In this document: positions 36,007 through 44,613 of the stretch, in pieces
Position numbering within the stretch: the first letter of the stretch is position 1
Layout of the letters: each line of letters opens with the position of its first letter
DNA from: Hyphomonas atlantica corrig.
GTDB taxonomy: Bacteria; Pseudomonadota; Alphaproteobacteria; Caulobacterales; Hyphomonadaceae
NCBI RefSeq assembly: GCF_000682715.1
Contig: NZ_AWFH01000002.1
Span: forward strand, 1 to 64,000
DNA length: 64,000 nt
Reading direction: 5' to 3'
Notes under the pieces: generated by a model
What the model saw: only the letters and a program-made list of their open reading frames with translations
What the model was told of the DNA's origin: nothing
The model's database searches: none
Program-made: the position numbers and the translations under genes

Positions 36007-36036
36007 TTGACACACATGTGCCGGCCCCTGTATTGG
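36007..36036 (+). promoter_or_regulatory. sigma70-like promoter of the extradiol dioxygenase gene
   Basis: TTGACA at 36007-36012, 18-base spacer, TATTGG at 36031-36036. The GntR-type operator at 36034-36044 overlaps the -10 box, the same geometry as the divergent promoter. Confidence 0.5.
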
Positions 36037-36044
36037 TCCTACCA
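36034..36044. promoter_or_regulatory. FadR/GntR-type operator at the extradiol dioxygenase promoter
   Basis: TGGT-CCT-ACCA, 34 bases before the ATG at 36079. It sits at the same place in the repeat 36032-36058 as the operator in 35913-35939. Confidence 0.65.
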
Positions 36045-36078
36045 TTATGCCATTAAACGGCTTCTGGGAGATTTGAAC

Positions 36079-36984
36079 ATGGACCGATCAAATGCGCGGT
36101 ATCAACGGCTCGGCTATCTGGCCTTGAACGTGTCGGATCTGGAAAGGTCTGCCAGGTTTTATGAGGATATTGTGGGGCTGCAGCGCAGTGAAACCCGGGG
36201 CAATAGCGTGTTCTTCCGTTGCAGCGATCGCCATCACGATATTGTCCTCCACAAAGCGCCAACCCCCGGTCTCAAACGCATTGGATGGCAGATGGAAGCC
36301 GCCACTCAGGTGCAGACACTGGAACAGCATTTCCATGGTCTGGGCATTCCGACACAACGCGTCTCTAACCGGGAGGCTGTAGACTTGGCGATCGATGGCG
36401 GTTTTCGCATGAGAGAGCCGACAACAGGCGTCCTGATGGAGTTCTATTCCCACATGGACACGGCCAGCGAGGTTTTTCATCCAGGCCATACAAAGATTGA
36501 GCGGCTCGGGCATGTTGTCCTGGCCAGCGCCGACATGGCGGAGACTGAGAAGTTTTTTGCGGAGAATATGAATTTCAAGGTATCGGATCGCATCGAGAAT
36601 GGCGTGGTCCATATGCGCTGCTTTCCAAATCCGCTTCACCACTCCTTCGGTATTGGCGCCGGCCAGGCAGCTCAGCTCCACCATGTCAATTTCATGGTGA
36701 CGGACATGGATGATATTGGTCGGGCAAACACGCGGATGAAGTCGCACAAAATTCCAATTGTGTATGGTCCAGGCAAGCATCCCCAGTCCGAATCGGTCTT
36801 CTTCTATTTTCTCGATCCCGATGGCCTTACCCTCGAATACAGCTACGGCATGGAAGAGTTTCCCGAACAGGATGCGCGCGCACCGAGGCTGTTCCCGATG
36901 AAGGTGGAATCGGTGGATCATTGGGGAGGCCTCCCTGAGCCGGATTTCGCTAAAGTCGGCGCGATTGAAACGGCTGAGACATGA
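36079..36984 (+). CDS. VOC-family extradiol dioxygenase, paralogue of 19411-20331
   Basis: A 301-residue two-repeat VOC protein. The likely iron ligands are His145 (LGHVVL), His202 (LHHVNFM) and Glu253 (LTLEYSYGMEEF). It aligns end to end with the other extradiol enzyme, sharing CSDRHHDI, MREPTTG, MRCFPNP and SESVF-YFLDPDG. GGGAG precedes the ATG at 36079; an earlier ATG at 36007 is actually the -35 region. Divergent from the Rieske genes and sharing their operator, so ring hydroxylation and cleavage are probably induced together. Confidence 0.85.
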   Translation: MDRSNARYQRLGYLALNVSDLERSARFYEDIVGLQRSETRGNSVFFRCSDRHHDIVLHKAPTPGLKRIGWQMEAATQVQTLEQHFHGLGIPTQRVSNREAVDLAIDGGFRMREPTTGVLMEFYSHMDTASEVFHPGHTKIERLGHVVLASADMAETEKFFAENMNFKVSDRIENGVVHMRCFPNPLHHSFGIGAGQAAQLHHVNFMVTDMDDIGRANTRMKSHKIPIVYGPGKHPQSESVFFYFLDPDGLTLEYSYGMEEFPEQDARAPRLFPMKVESVDHWGGLPEPDFAKVGAIETAET

Positions 36985-37113
36985 GGGGACGGATTCACGG
37001 CAATTCCCGGATCAGCAATCGGGGCTGCCCTTTCCGGGACAATTGGGGTATGGCCGGGAGGGGCTGAACCGAATGTCGGCCCCTATGAAAATCAATTCAA
37101 GACAGGCTCAGTC

Positions 37114-37842
37114 ATGTCCTCCAGTTCCTTCTTGCCAGTCCAATCCCGGCGCCTGTTCGAAGACGTATGCGATCAAATACGGGCTCAAATCGCCGATGGT
37201 GCGCTTGGCCCCGGTGACAAGCTTCCGGCTGAACGCGACCTGGCTGCGCAGTTCGGAATCAGTCGGACCGCCGTACGCGAAGCCTTGCGGAGTCTCGAAT
37301 TTGCAGGTCTCATCGAGTTGAAGAAGGGGGCTCATGGCGGTGCCTTCGTCCTCGGCCGTGACATGGGACTGGTCCTTCCCTTTCAAAGCATACTTGACGT
37401 CGGGCACCTCTCTCTGCGTGAACTGACAGACGCACGTATTGAAATACAGGACGTGGTCGTGCGTCTTGCATGCTCACATGCGACTCAAGAGAATCTCGAC
37501 GCGCTCGATGCCGACATTCAGCAGACCCGCCAGCATCTGCAACAAGGCACAGCTGGCACTGACCCTTCAGCCACACAGAATTTTTATTCATTGCTCGCCG
37601 AAGCAACCGGGAACCGAGTGCTCGTTGTACTGGTCAAGGCGCTTTCACAAATGGTCTATCAGGCAATTCACCCGCTTCATCGCCCCCTGAACTTCGATCT
37701 GGTCAGTGTACGTTCACGCTTTGTTGAATGCATGCGATCCCGGGATGTCGAAGGCGCTCAGCAGATCATGCGAAACTATCTGGAGTTCTTGCACCAGCAT
37801 ATCGTGGCCGAGGACGCAAATCGGGACCAAGCGGCCAGATAG
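37114..37842 (+). CDS. GntR-family (FadR subgroup) regulator
   Basis: A 242-residue regulator. The winged helix (KLPAERDLAAQFGISRTAVR, about residues 34-53) is followed by an FCD ligand domain (ARIEIQDVVVRLACSHATQE and later metal-type His residues). FadR-subgroup proteins bind TGGTnnnACCA-like sites, and two such sites lie 1.1-1.2 kb upstream at the divergent dioxygenase promoters. It is therefore the likely regulator of those genes, responding to an acid or CoA-linked intermediate. It is 129 bases after the extradiol gene in the same direction. Confidence 0.88.
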   Translation: MSSSSFLPVQSRRLFEDVCDQIRAQIADGALGPGDKLPAERDLAAQFGISRTAVREALRSLEFAGLIELKKGAHGGAFVLGRDMGLVLPFQSILDVGHLSLRELTDARIEIQDVVVRLACSHATQENLDALDADIQQTRQHLQQGTAGTDPSATQNFYSLLAEATGNRVLVVLVKALSQMVYQAIHPLHRPLNFDLVSVRSRFVECMRSRDVEGAQQIMRNYLEFLHQHIVAEDANRDQAAR

Positions 37843-37888
37843 GCATATCCGACGGGTCGTTGACGGAGCAAAAGCCTTGTGCTCAGGT

Positions 37889-37905
37889 AATACGGTTGTA
37901 TTAAT
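37889..37905 (+). promoter_or_regulatory. shared 17-bp operator-like motif
   Basis: AATAC-GGTT-GTATTAAT, 16 bases before the ATG of the second phosphotransferase gene. Confidence 0.5.
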
Positions 37906-37921
37906 TCTGGGCACTATCATC

Positions 37922-38992
37922 ATGATCGAAACCCCGCACCCGCTCCCTCTGTCCCTCGCGGAAGTGACCCCATCCTGGCTGACGACGGCGCTTTCGCATA
38001 CATTTCCCGGTATCCGGATTGAAGCGGCACACCAGAGCGATACCAGGTCAGGCACGGCGAGTTCTGCACGTTTTGAATTACTCTACGGCACACGGGCCGG
38101 ACATATGTCTTTACCGGATTCCGTATATGTCAAAGGCGGATTTGACAGCATCATGCGCAATCGGGTCTGGGCCGCCCTGATCCAGGAAGCGCAATTCTAT
38201 CGCGACTTTGCCGGGGATGCCCCTGTCGCCCTTCCGAGGGCCTATTATTGCGGTTATGACTCGGCGGCCAGGCAAGGCATTGTCATTCTGGAAGACCTCT
38301 TCGCGCGACAAGTGCGGTTTGGTCACGCCACCGATGACACCACCGTCGACACACTCGCCGCCGTGGTGGAGGGACTGGCTAAATTGCATGCTCACTTCTG
38401 GGACGACCCACGCCTTGCCTCCGTATCATCCTGGAAAGATCCCCAACGCACCTTCTTCCGTTATCTGTGTCGACCTTCGCATTGGGCGGATGTCCTCGAG
38501 CGCAGTTACGGGGCCACGCTTCTGGGCATTCTCCCCTCTCGGGAGATGGCCTTGGCCGGTTTGGAACGCATGTGGGCCATGGATGATTCTGCGGCCCGGA
38601 CCCTCGTTCATGGAGATTGCCATTGCGGCAATCTCTTCTATGAGTCAAACGGCGTGCCCGGATTTCTCGACTGGCAATGTGTGTTTCCCGGTGCGCCGGC
38701 GCACGATCTGGCGGAACTGATCGTGACATCCCTTGAGCCAGAGCGGAGGCGAACAGCTGAACGGGATCTGATCCAGCTTTATTGTGACATATTGAAATCA
38801 GAAGGGGTCGCAGATCGGCCGTCAGTCGATGAATTGTTTCATTCCTATCGATGTAACAATATGCATAATCTCATAGGCTCGGTTCTCAATCCCTACGACA
38901 TGCAGACCGAAGAAGTGACTACCATCTCTGCCACACGAGCCCTCGCAGCTGCCCAGGAACTCGACACCCTGAAGGCGCTGGGTCTGGACTAA
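37922..38992 (+). CDS. APH/EcKinase-like phosphotransferase, paralogue of 15734-16804
   Basis: A 356-residue kinase-fold protein with ATP lysine in DSVYVKGGFD, hinge QGIVILEDL, catalytic loop LVHGDCHCGNLFYES and PGFLDWQCVF for metal. It aligns with the other kinase over its whole length, showing a duplication within the cluster like that of the VOC dioxygenases. The ATG at 37922 is chosen because an earlier in-frame ATG (37706) lies inside the GntR gene. A 17-bp motif precedes it. Substrate unknown; a hydroxyacyl or alcohol intermediate is plausible. Confidence 0.8.
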   Translation: MIETPHPLPLSLAEVTPSWLTTALSHTFPGIRIEAAHQSDTRSGTASSARFELLYGTRAGHMSLPDSVYVKGGFDSIMRNRVWAALIQEAQFYRDFAGDAPVALPRAYYCGYDSAARQGIVILEDLFARQVRFGHATDDTTVDTLAAVVEGLAKLHAHFWDDPRLASVSSWKDPQRTFFRYLCRPSHWADVLERSYGATLLGILPSREMALAGLERMWAMDDSAARTLVHGDCHCGNLFYESNGVPGFLDWQCVFPGAPAHDLAELIVTSLEPERRRTAERDLIQLYCDILKSEGVADRPSVDELFHSYRCNNMHNLIGSVLNPYDMQTEEVTTISATRALAAAQELDTLKALGLD

Positions 38993-39195
38993 CACTCCCG
39001 CCTCCCACCCCCTCAAGGCCCTGAGCCGACTTTACCTCGCATATTGGCCGATGCGAACTTTCCTGCGCGGATCGCAATGTCTGCGGAAAGCGGAACATTT
39101 TCCGTCCTGTTTCACGCCGCCTGCCGCTCCAAACCCATAGGATGGATCGCTCAGCTTGACCTAACCTCGGCAGCCCGATTATCGATCAGATCTGT

Positions 39196-40239
39196 TCAAG
39201 GCGTAATTACGGTTTTCAGTACGCCCGGAGAACGCGCGTCCAGTTGCCGGTAGGCCTCTGCCCCCTCGCTCAGCGCAAGGCGCGTCGTAATGAACTGTTC
39301 AGGCCTCAATCGCCCCTGCTGAACCAGGGGAACCAGTTCCCGCCACGTCTCAGGGGGCGAGGTCGTGCCAATGCGAAATGTCACTCCCTTGCTGAGGGCC
39401 ATGCCCATGGGAAAGGGAAATGCCGGATTCTTGTTCACGCCGATAACGGACACCACACCTTCACGCCGCACCATTTCCAAAGCCATGCTTATGGTGGCAT
39501 CGGCGCCAACCGCCTCCAGTACCTTGTCAGCCATCCTGCCCTTTGTCTCGGACCGGACATGCTCAATGGCCTCTTCCGGTGGCATCGGGTCTGCGCCGAG
39601 CCTGGCAGCTATATCACGTCGCTCCTTGATCGGATCGATGGCAAATATGCGGCCCGCGCCCATGATCTTTGCCGTATCAATCGCCATCAGGCCTATCGGT
39701 CCCAGCCCAATAATGACGAAAACATCACCAGCCGCTATCTCAGCATTTCGGCACCCAAACCAGGCGGTCGCCTGCGCATCGGTGAGCATCAATGCCTGGT
39801 CTGTCGAGACCCCATCCGGAATAAGGCCGAGATTGAAATCTCCGAAAGGTACCCGAACAGCCTCTGCCTGCGAGCCCGGCAGGGCTGGCCCGAGGCCGAA
39901 CACTTGCTGTTGACCTTTCTGACAATTGCGAACATTTCCGCGCAGACAATTTGAACAGGATCCGCACCCGACGGCGCCTGGTATCATGACCCGGTCCCCG
40001 GGCCGCAGAGTGTTGACACCAGATCCTGTCTCAACGACTTCGCCGACCGCTTCGTGACCGATACAGAACCCCACCCCTTCCGTGAAGGCGGCCCCGGCCC
40101 CATGATAGATATGAAGATCGCTGCCACAAATGCTGCATGCAGAAACTTTGACCAGGACATCCTGCCGGTCACGTAGCGTGGGATCATCTACACTGTCATA
40201 CCGCACATCATAGGGGCCATGATAGCAAAGAGCTTTCAT
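39196..40239 (-). CDS. zinc-dependent alcohol dehydrogenase (MDR family)
   Basis: A 347-residue zinc alcohol dehydrogenase. Catalytic zinc ligands are in CSICGSD and GHEAVGEV; the structural zinc set is CGSCSNCLRGNVRNC; the Rossmann loop is IIGLGPIGLMAIDTAK. Length and layout match threonine/secondary alcohol dehydrogenases. It likely oxidises an alcohol of the pathway with NAD. It is the second gene of an operon with the CoA ligase 52 bases upstream, so its product may be the acid, after further oxidation, that the ligase activates, though other orders are possible. Confidence 0.88.
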   Translation of the reverse strand: MKALCYHGPYDVRYDSVDDPTLRDRQDVLVKVSACSICGSDLHIYHGAGAAFTEGVGFCIGHEAVGEVVETGSGVNTLRPGDRVMIPGAVGCGSCSNCLRGNVRNCQKGQQQVFGLGPALPGSQAEAVRVPFGDFNLGLIPDGVSTDQALMLTDAQATAWFGCRNAEIAAGDVFVIIGLGPIGLMAIDTAKIMGAGRIFAIDPIKERRDIAARLGADPMPPEEAIEHVRSETKGRMADKVLEAVGADATISMALEMVRREGVVSVIGVNKNPAFPFPMGMALSKGVTFRIGTTSPPETWRELVPLVQQGRLRPEQFITTRLALSEGAEAYRQLDARSPGVLKTVITP

Positions 40240-40291
40240 CGGAATTTCTCCATTCACGCAAGACTCCGGTCAGTCCGCCTTGTCCAATTGG

Positions 40292-41878
40292 TCAAGACAC
40301 GGACCGGCTGGCTTGCTTCCAATAGGGATGACGCAACGTCTTACGGTCGAGCTTGCCGACCCCTGTAAGGGGAAGTTCTGATCTGAATTCTATGGATTTC
40401 GGTGACCAGGGCGCGCCACGCAGCGCCTTGACATGTGCCTGGAGTTGACCCTCCGTGACCTTCGAACCCTGCCGCAAGACCACAAAGGCCTTTACTGCCT
40501 CCCCCCATTTCGCATCCGGAATGCCAATTACTCCAGCTGACAGGATATCCGGATGCGACATCAGGGCATCTTCGACCTCACGCGGATAAATATTGAACCC
40601 GCCACTGATAATCAGGTCCTTGATGCGATCCACGATGGTGAAATACCCCGCCTCATCCTGTATCGCGACATCGCCTGTGTGCAACCATCCGCCTCTGAAC
40701 AAGGCCTCGGTTTGTTCAGGTTGCTTCCAATACCCGTTGCAAACCAGAGGTCCGCGTACGCACAGCTCACCGGGTTGTCCCGGGCTGACTTCCTCCATAC
40801 GCTCATCGAACAGACGTATTTGCGTCAATGTGGTCGCTCTCCCACATGATCCCAGCCTCTCAGGCCGGGCCAGATCATGGTCTGCTTTGCGCAATGTGGT
40901 CACCACTTGGGGAGCTTCGGTCTGTCCATAGAGCTGAAGGAATACCGGTCCCAGGACCCTTATTGCTGCCGCCAGCCGGTCCGGGGACATGGGTGCCGCG
41001 CCGTAAATGATGAGCTGGAGACTGGACAGGTCATACTGCGCGATCAGGCTGTCGGCTTCAATCAGGGCGTTGACCAGGGTCGGCACAAGGAAGGTCGCAC
41101 TCACGCGCTCGGCTTCGACAATCTCGCAGAATCTGGACACATCGAAACCAGATATCAGCCTGACCCGCCCGCCCCTCAACATGACCGGATAGATATTCAC
41201 ACCTGCCGCGTGGCTGATGGGGGTCATCAGCGCATAATGAATGTCCTCCGGCCATTCCCATTCGGCGGATATGGTTATGGCCATGGCAGACAGGGCGCGA
41301 TGGGGCAGCATGACGCCCTTGGAGAGCCCTGTCGTTCCGCCGGTATAGGCCAGCATGACCAGGTCTTCCGGATCGGCACGATCAATGAGGTCCAGAGGCG
41401 GAAGGCCTTCCAGAATCGCTAGCGCGTCCTCAGCTAGTTCTGAAGCACCAAAGCTGAAAATGTTCAAACTGGGCAGTCTTGACTTGATTATGGACGCACG
41501 GGCGCCAAACTTTTCAGCGTCGAAAAAGAGGACATCAAGCTCGGCATCTCCTATGACATGGACATGGTCTTCTTCCCCCGCCAGAGGGTGAAGCGGCGTG
41601 AATCTCAAACCGAAAACGGCAGCGGCACAAATCGCGGCCCAGGTTTCCACCCGATTGCCCGTCAGAAGACCGACCCCATCGCCCTTCGACAGACCAATTG
41701 ATCGATAGAGGGACCCAAAACGGCCGATGAGCTCCCCAAGCTCGGCATAAGTCAGCGCCTTCTGGTCATCCGATATCATCGGACGCGCACCGAATCGTCT
41801 GATCGAATCTGCAATTATAGCCGCGAGTGAACCTCCCGATATCAATTGATCCATTCCTGAACCTCTTTCCGACGGCAT
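40292..41878 (-). CDS. AMP-forming acyl/aryl-CoA ligase
   Basis: A 528-residue ANL-superfamily ligase. Phosphate loop MLAYTGGTTGLSKGVMLPH, the LYGQTEAPQ motif, LHTGDVAIQDEAGYFTIVDR, and the catalytic-lysine end GKLDRKTLR. The start at 41878 has GAGGGGAG upstream; an alternative ATG at 41854 also has GAGG. It activates a carboxylic acid as a CoA ester. Divergent from the CaiB/racemase gene, with two 17-bp motifs in between. Confidence 0.9.
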   Translation of the reverse strand: MPSERGSGMDQLISGGSLAAIIADSIRRFGARPMISDDQKALTYAELGELIGRFGSLYRSIGLSKGDGVGLLTGNRVETWAAICAAAVFGLRFTPLHPLAGEEDHVHVIGDAELDVLFFDAEKFGARASIIKSRLPSLNIFSFGASELAEDALAILEGLPPLDLIDRADPEDLVMLAYTGGTTGLSKGVMLPHRALSAMAITISAEWEWPEDIHYALMTPISHAAGVNIYPVMLRGGRVRLISGFDVSRFCEIVEAERVSATFLVPTLVNALIEADSLIAQYDLSSLQLIIYGAAPMSPDRLAAAIRVLGPVFLQLYGQTEAPQVVTTLRKADHDLARPERLGSCGRATTLTQIRLFDERMEEVSPGQPGELCVRGPLVCNGYWKQPEQTEALFRGGWLHTGDVAIQDEAGYFTIVDRIKDLIISGGFNIYPREVEDALMSHPDILSAGVIGIPDAKWGEAVKAFVVLRQGSKVTEGQLQAHVKALRGAPWSPKSIEFRSELPLTGVGKLDRKTLRHPYWKQASRSVS

Positions 41879-42030
41879 GGCCACTCCCCTCCTATCCTCG
41901 GATCTCTTCCCGCGCCCCGAAAGACTCGTCAGTGTGGGATGCGAACCCGCGTTTGACTGTGCATTCCCGACAAAGACCCATACGCATTTCGCAAATTCTC
42001 AGTCCAATGATGGTTATGACATCGCAATAT

Positions 42031-42047
42031 AATACCTTCGTTCTATT
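42031..42047 (+). promoter_or_regulatory. shared 17-bp operator-like motif
   Basis: AATAC-CTTC-GTTCTATT, 153 bases upstream of the CoA ligase start. Confidence 0.55.
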
Positions 42048-42162
42048 CGTCCAGCCCTAACCCATGAGCCGCGATGACGCCATAAGGCGAGCGCCGTTTT
42101 TCTATAACGCGCTTGGCAAGTTCTTATTTTCGCAAAAGGCTGATCACCTATAGATTCCATTT

Positions 42163-42179
42163 AGGACATATGTTCTAGT
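42163..42179 (+). promoter_or_regulatory. shared 17-bp operator-like motif
   Basis: AGGAC-ATAT-GTTCTAGT, 28 bases before the CaiB/racemase ATG. With the preceding T it forms the near-perfect palindrome TAGGACATATGTTCTA. Confidence 0.65.
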
Positions 42180-42207
42180 TTTCAGCAAAGTGCTAAAGGA
42201 GAACAAT

Positions 42208-43275
42208 ATGCCGGGACCGCTGAATGGATTGAAGATCGTCGAACTGGGCAGTATTGGGCCAGGACCCTTTTGCGGAATGTTGCTGGCGGATGCGGGCGCA
42301 ACCGTTATTCGCATTGAGCGGCCCGGTGTCATGGTCGACAGACATGACGCGATGCTGAGGTCGCGCATGATCGTTCATCTCGATTTGAAGGATGCCCAGG
42401 ACCAGGAGCGGCTGCTGGACATCGTGCAAGATGCTGACGCCCTGTTCGAAGGAATGCGGCCCGGAACCCTGGAGCGCCTGGGACTGTCTCCCGATCGCCT
42501 ACTGGCACGGAATTCCCGTCTGGTGATTGGCCGGATGACGGGCTGGGGACAGACTGGCCCCCTGTCAAAGGCTGCCGGACATGATCTCAACTATATCGCC
42601 CTGAGCGGTGCGCTGCATGGAATAGGACCGTCGGCGCATCCGGTACCGCCACTCGCCCTGGTCGGGGACTTCGGAGGGGGCGGCATGCTCCTTGCCTTTT
42701 CCCTGACCGCAGCCCTACTGCATGCGCAGGCCACCGGACAAGGCCAGGTTATCGATTGCGCCATGACGGAAGGGTCAGGCCAGCTGATGGCCGCATTCTA
42801 CTCATATATGGCAACCGGCTTGTGGCAGGATAAACGGGAAGCAAATATCGTGGATGGGGGCGCTCCCTTTTACGGTGTCTACGAGACACAAGACGGCAAG
42901 TTTGTCTCAATCGGCGCTATAGAGCCCCAGTTTTACACTTTGCTCTTGCAGTCTCTTGGCCTGGAAGACGATGCACGTTTTGCCGATCAGATGGATACAT
43001 CCAAATGGCCTGAACTGAAAAAGGTCATCGCCTCTCTGATCAAGGAGAAGACGCAGGCCCATTGGTGCGATCTTATGGAAAACACTGACATCTGCTTCGC
43101 ACCGGTCCTGAGTCTGAAAGAGGCGCCCCTCCACCCTCATGCGAAAGCCCGTAATGCGTTCATTGAGGTCGAGGGCATCCTGCAACCAGCGCCTGCCCCG
43201 AAATACTCACTGACGCCGATGGCCCCTCCGCGCGTGCCGGAGACGGTCGAAATGCCGAGCGCGCACAATTCCTGA
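42208..43275 (+). CDS. CaiB/BaiF family, alpha-methylacyl-CoA racemase-like
   Basis: A 355-residue class III CoA-transferase-fold protein. It carries AGHDLNYIALSG and LVGDFGGGGML, the His/Asp pairs used by alpha-methylacyl-CoA racemases rather than by transferases. Such racemases invert 2-methyl stereocentres so that an acyl-CoA dehydrogenase can act, for example in sterol side-chain and branched-chain breakdown. AAGGAG sits 6 bases before the ATG at 42208. If the racemase reading is right, the pathway substrate has a 2-methyl-branched acyl chain. The transferase role is the alternative. Confidence 0.85.
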   Translation: MPGPLNGLKIVELGSIGPGPFCGMLLADAGATVIRIERPGVMVDRHDAMLRSRMIVHLDLKDAQDQERLLDIVQDADALFEGMRPGTLERLGLSPDRLLARNSRLVIGRMTGWGQTGPLSKAAGHDLNYIALSGALHGIGPSAHPVPPLALVGDFGGGGMLLAFSLTAALLHAQATGQGQVIDCAMTEGSGQLMAAFYSYMATGLWQDKREANIVDGGAPFYGVYETQDGKFVSIGAIEPQFYTLLLQSLGLEDDARFADQMDTSKWPELKKVIASLIKEKTQAHWCDLMENTDICFAPVLSLKEAPLHPHAKARNAFIEVEGILQPAPAPKYSLTPMAPPRVPETVEMPSAHNS

Positions 43276-43461
43276 CAGAAGGGCACCGCTCTCCTGACCG
43301 ACCGGCGAAATCTTCCCGCACGCCAATAAAGGGACATTCGGATCAGTTCTAGAAAAACGGCCGCTTCAGCGATGGCGCGCCCCTATGCACGCGCCTCGCA
43401 CACAGGTCTGTTCTTGCGGGCAGCCACCGATACTCACGCGCGCCGGGGGGCTGAAAACGGT

Positions 43462-44466
43462 TTAGTCGAACGTCGTATTCAAGAAACGCCGAGCGGCACC
43501 TTCACGCAAATCATCAAGAGCCTGTTGGCCAAGATGAGTTGCCCGTAGATATGCATCCAGCTCTTCCTGCTGGATCAGATAGGGATAATCGGTTCCTGCA
43601 AAGACATGTCCTGGCGCCATGCCTGTAGCAAGACTTGAAAGGCCATGAGCATCATACACATTGCTGTCGTAGAAGAATCTGGCCGCCTGAATGCTCGGCG
43701 CCTCCAAACCCTCAATTCCGTACCCGCCCGTCGCCGTCCATCCTCGATCGAGACGTCCCAATATTGCAGTCAAGGCGCCTCCCCCGTGACTGAACGCGAC
43801 CCTCAATTTCGGATATCTCTGCAAGGTCCCATTCAACATCATTGAGGCGGCACTCATGGCGACGTCTATGGGGAAGCCGGCAAAGGCGGTGTAAGTTGGG
43901 GTGACATCGAGCGACTTGGTCGCGACTGGATGCAGCGCGTGCACGAAAACCGCCATATTGAGGGATTCAGCAGCCTCCCAGAACGGATCGAACATACGCT
44001 CGCCCAACAGATGGCCATTGATATTGCTTCCGATCTCCACGCCGATCAATCCGAATTCGCTCCGGATTCTTTCGAGATAGCGGCCCGAACCGGCGGGATT
44101 CTGTAAAGGGAGCGCCCCCAATCCCGTGAACCGGCTTGGGGATGCGGACACCATTCCAGCAATCTGCGCATTGACATGGTCGCATATGATTTCGGCGCCA
44201 GCCAGATCGAGCCAATAGGACAAAAGTTCCGGCATCGGCGATAGCACTTGGACATCTACCCCATCACGATCCATGTCTGTCAGTCGTCTCGCCAGATCCC
44301 AGGATCTGTCATCCAATTGGCGAAAAGGCCTGTCTCCGATCATCAGCGTTGCTTCGACATTGGAGCCACACCTCATGCATGGCCACTTCGATGCGAAGGG
44401 CTCACCCGGACATTCTGGAAACTGATACGGCGTGACATGCGTATGGACATCTATCAGTTTGGACAC
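43462..44466 (-). CDS. amidohydrolase_2 family (ACMSD/resorcylate decarboxylase-like)
   Basis: A 334-residue TIM-barrel amidohydrolase. The metal motif DVHTHVTP near the N-terminus, FVHALHPV in the middle, AFSHGGGALTAILGRL and the late Asp in FAGTDYPY match decarboxylating/hydrolysing members such as aminocarboxymuconate-semialdehyde decarboxylase and gamma-resorcylate decarboxylase. A GTG at 44466 just before the first barrel strand is my chosen start; the ATG at 44538 would add 24 unusual residues. It likely decarboxylates or hydrolyses an aromatic acid or ring-cleavage product. It follows the TonB receptor on the same strand. Confidence 0.8.
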   Translation of the reverse strand: MSKLIDVHTHVTPYQFPECPGEPFASKWPCMRCGSNVEATLMIGDRPFRQLDDRSWDLARRLTDMDRDGVDVQVLSPMPELLSYWLDLAGAEIICDHVNAQIAGMVSASPSRFTGLGALPLQNPAGSGRYLERIRSEFGLIGVEIGSNINGHLLGERMFDPFWEAAESLNMAVFVHALHPVATKSLDVTPTYTAFAGFPIDVAMSAASMMLNGTLQRYPKLRVAFSHGGGALTAILGRLDRGWTATGGYGIEGLEAPSIQAARFFYDSNVYDAHGLSSLATGMAPGHVFAGTDYPYLIQQEELDAYLRATHLGQQALDDLREGAARRFLNTTFD

Positions 44467-44613
44467 ATTACATCTTTCTATCTGTAAACGCCTGAGCGGA
44501 ACCCTTGTTCGGGGCGTCCAGTCTGGCGCATGCGACACTCAAAGCAAGCCCGGAAGATGCCAGCCCCCGCAGGTGCGCGGGGACTGGCTGTACTGACTGC
44601 GACGGCACGCGAT

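Larger units (their letters stand above)
41879..42207. other. divergent control region, CoA ligase / racemase
   Basis: No gene. It carries two copies of the shared 17-bp motif, one toward each gene (42031 and 42163). The second is the most symmetrical copy in the window. Confidence 0.55.

Noticed and set aside
36088-36921. 277-codon minus-strand frame
   Set aside because: Antisense shadow of the extradiol dioxygenase gene, whose metal ligands are all in the plus frame.
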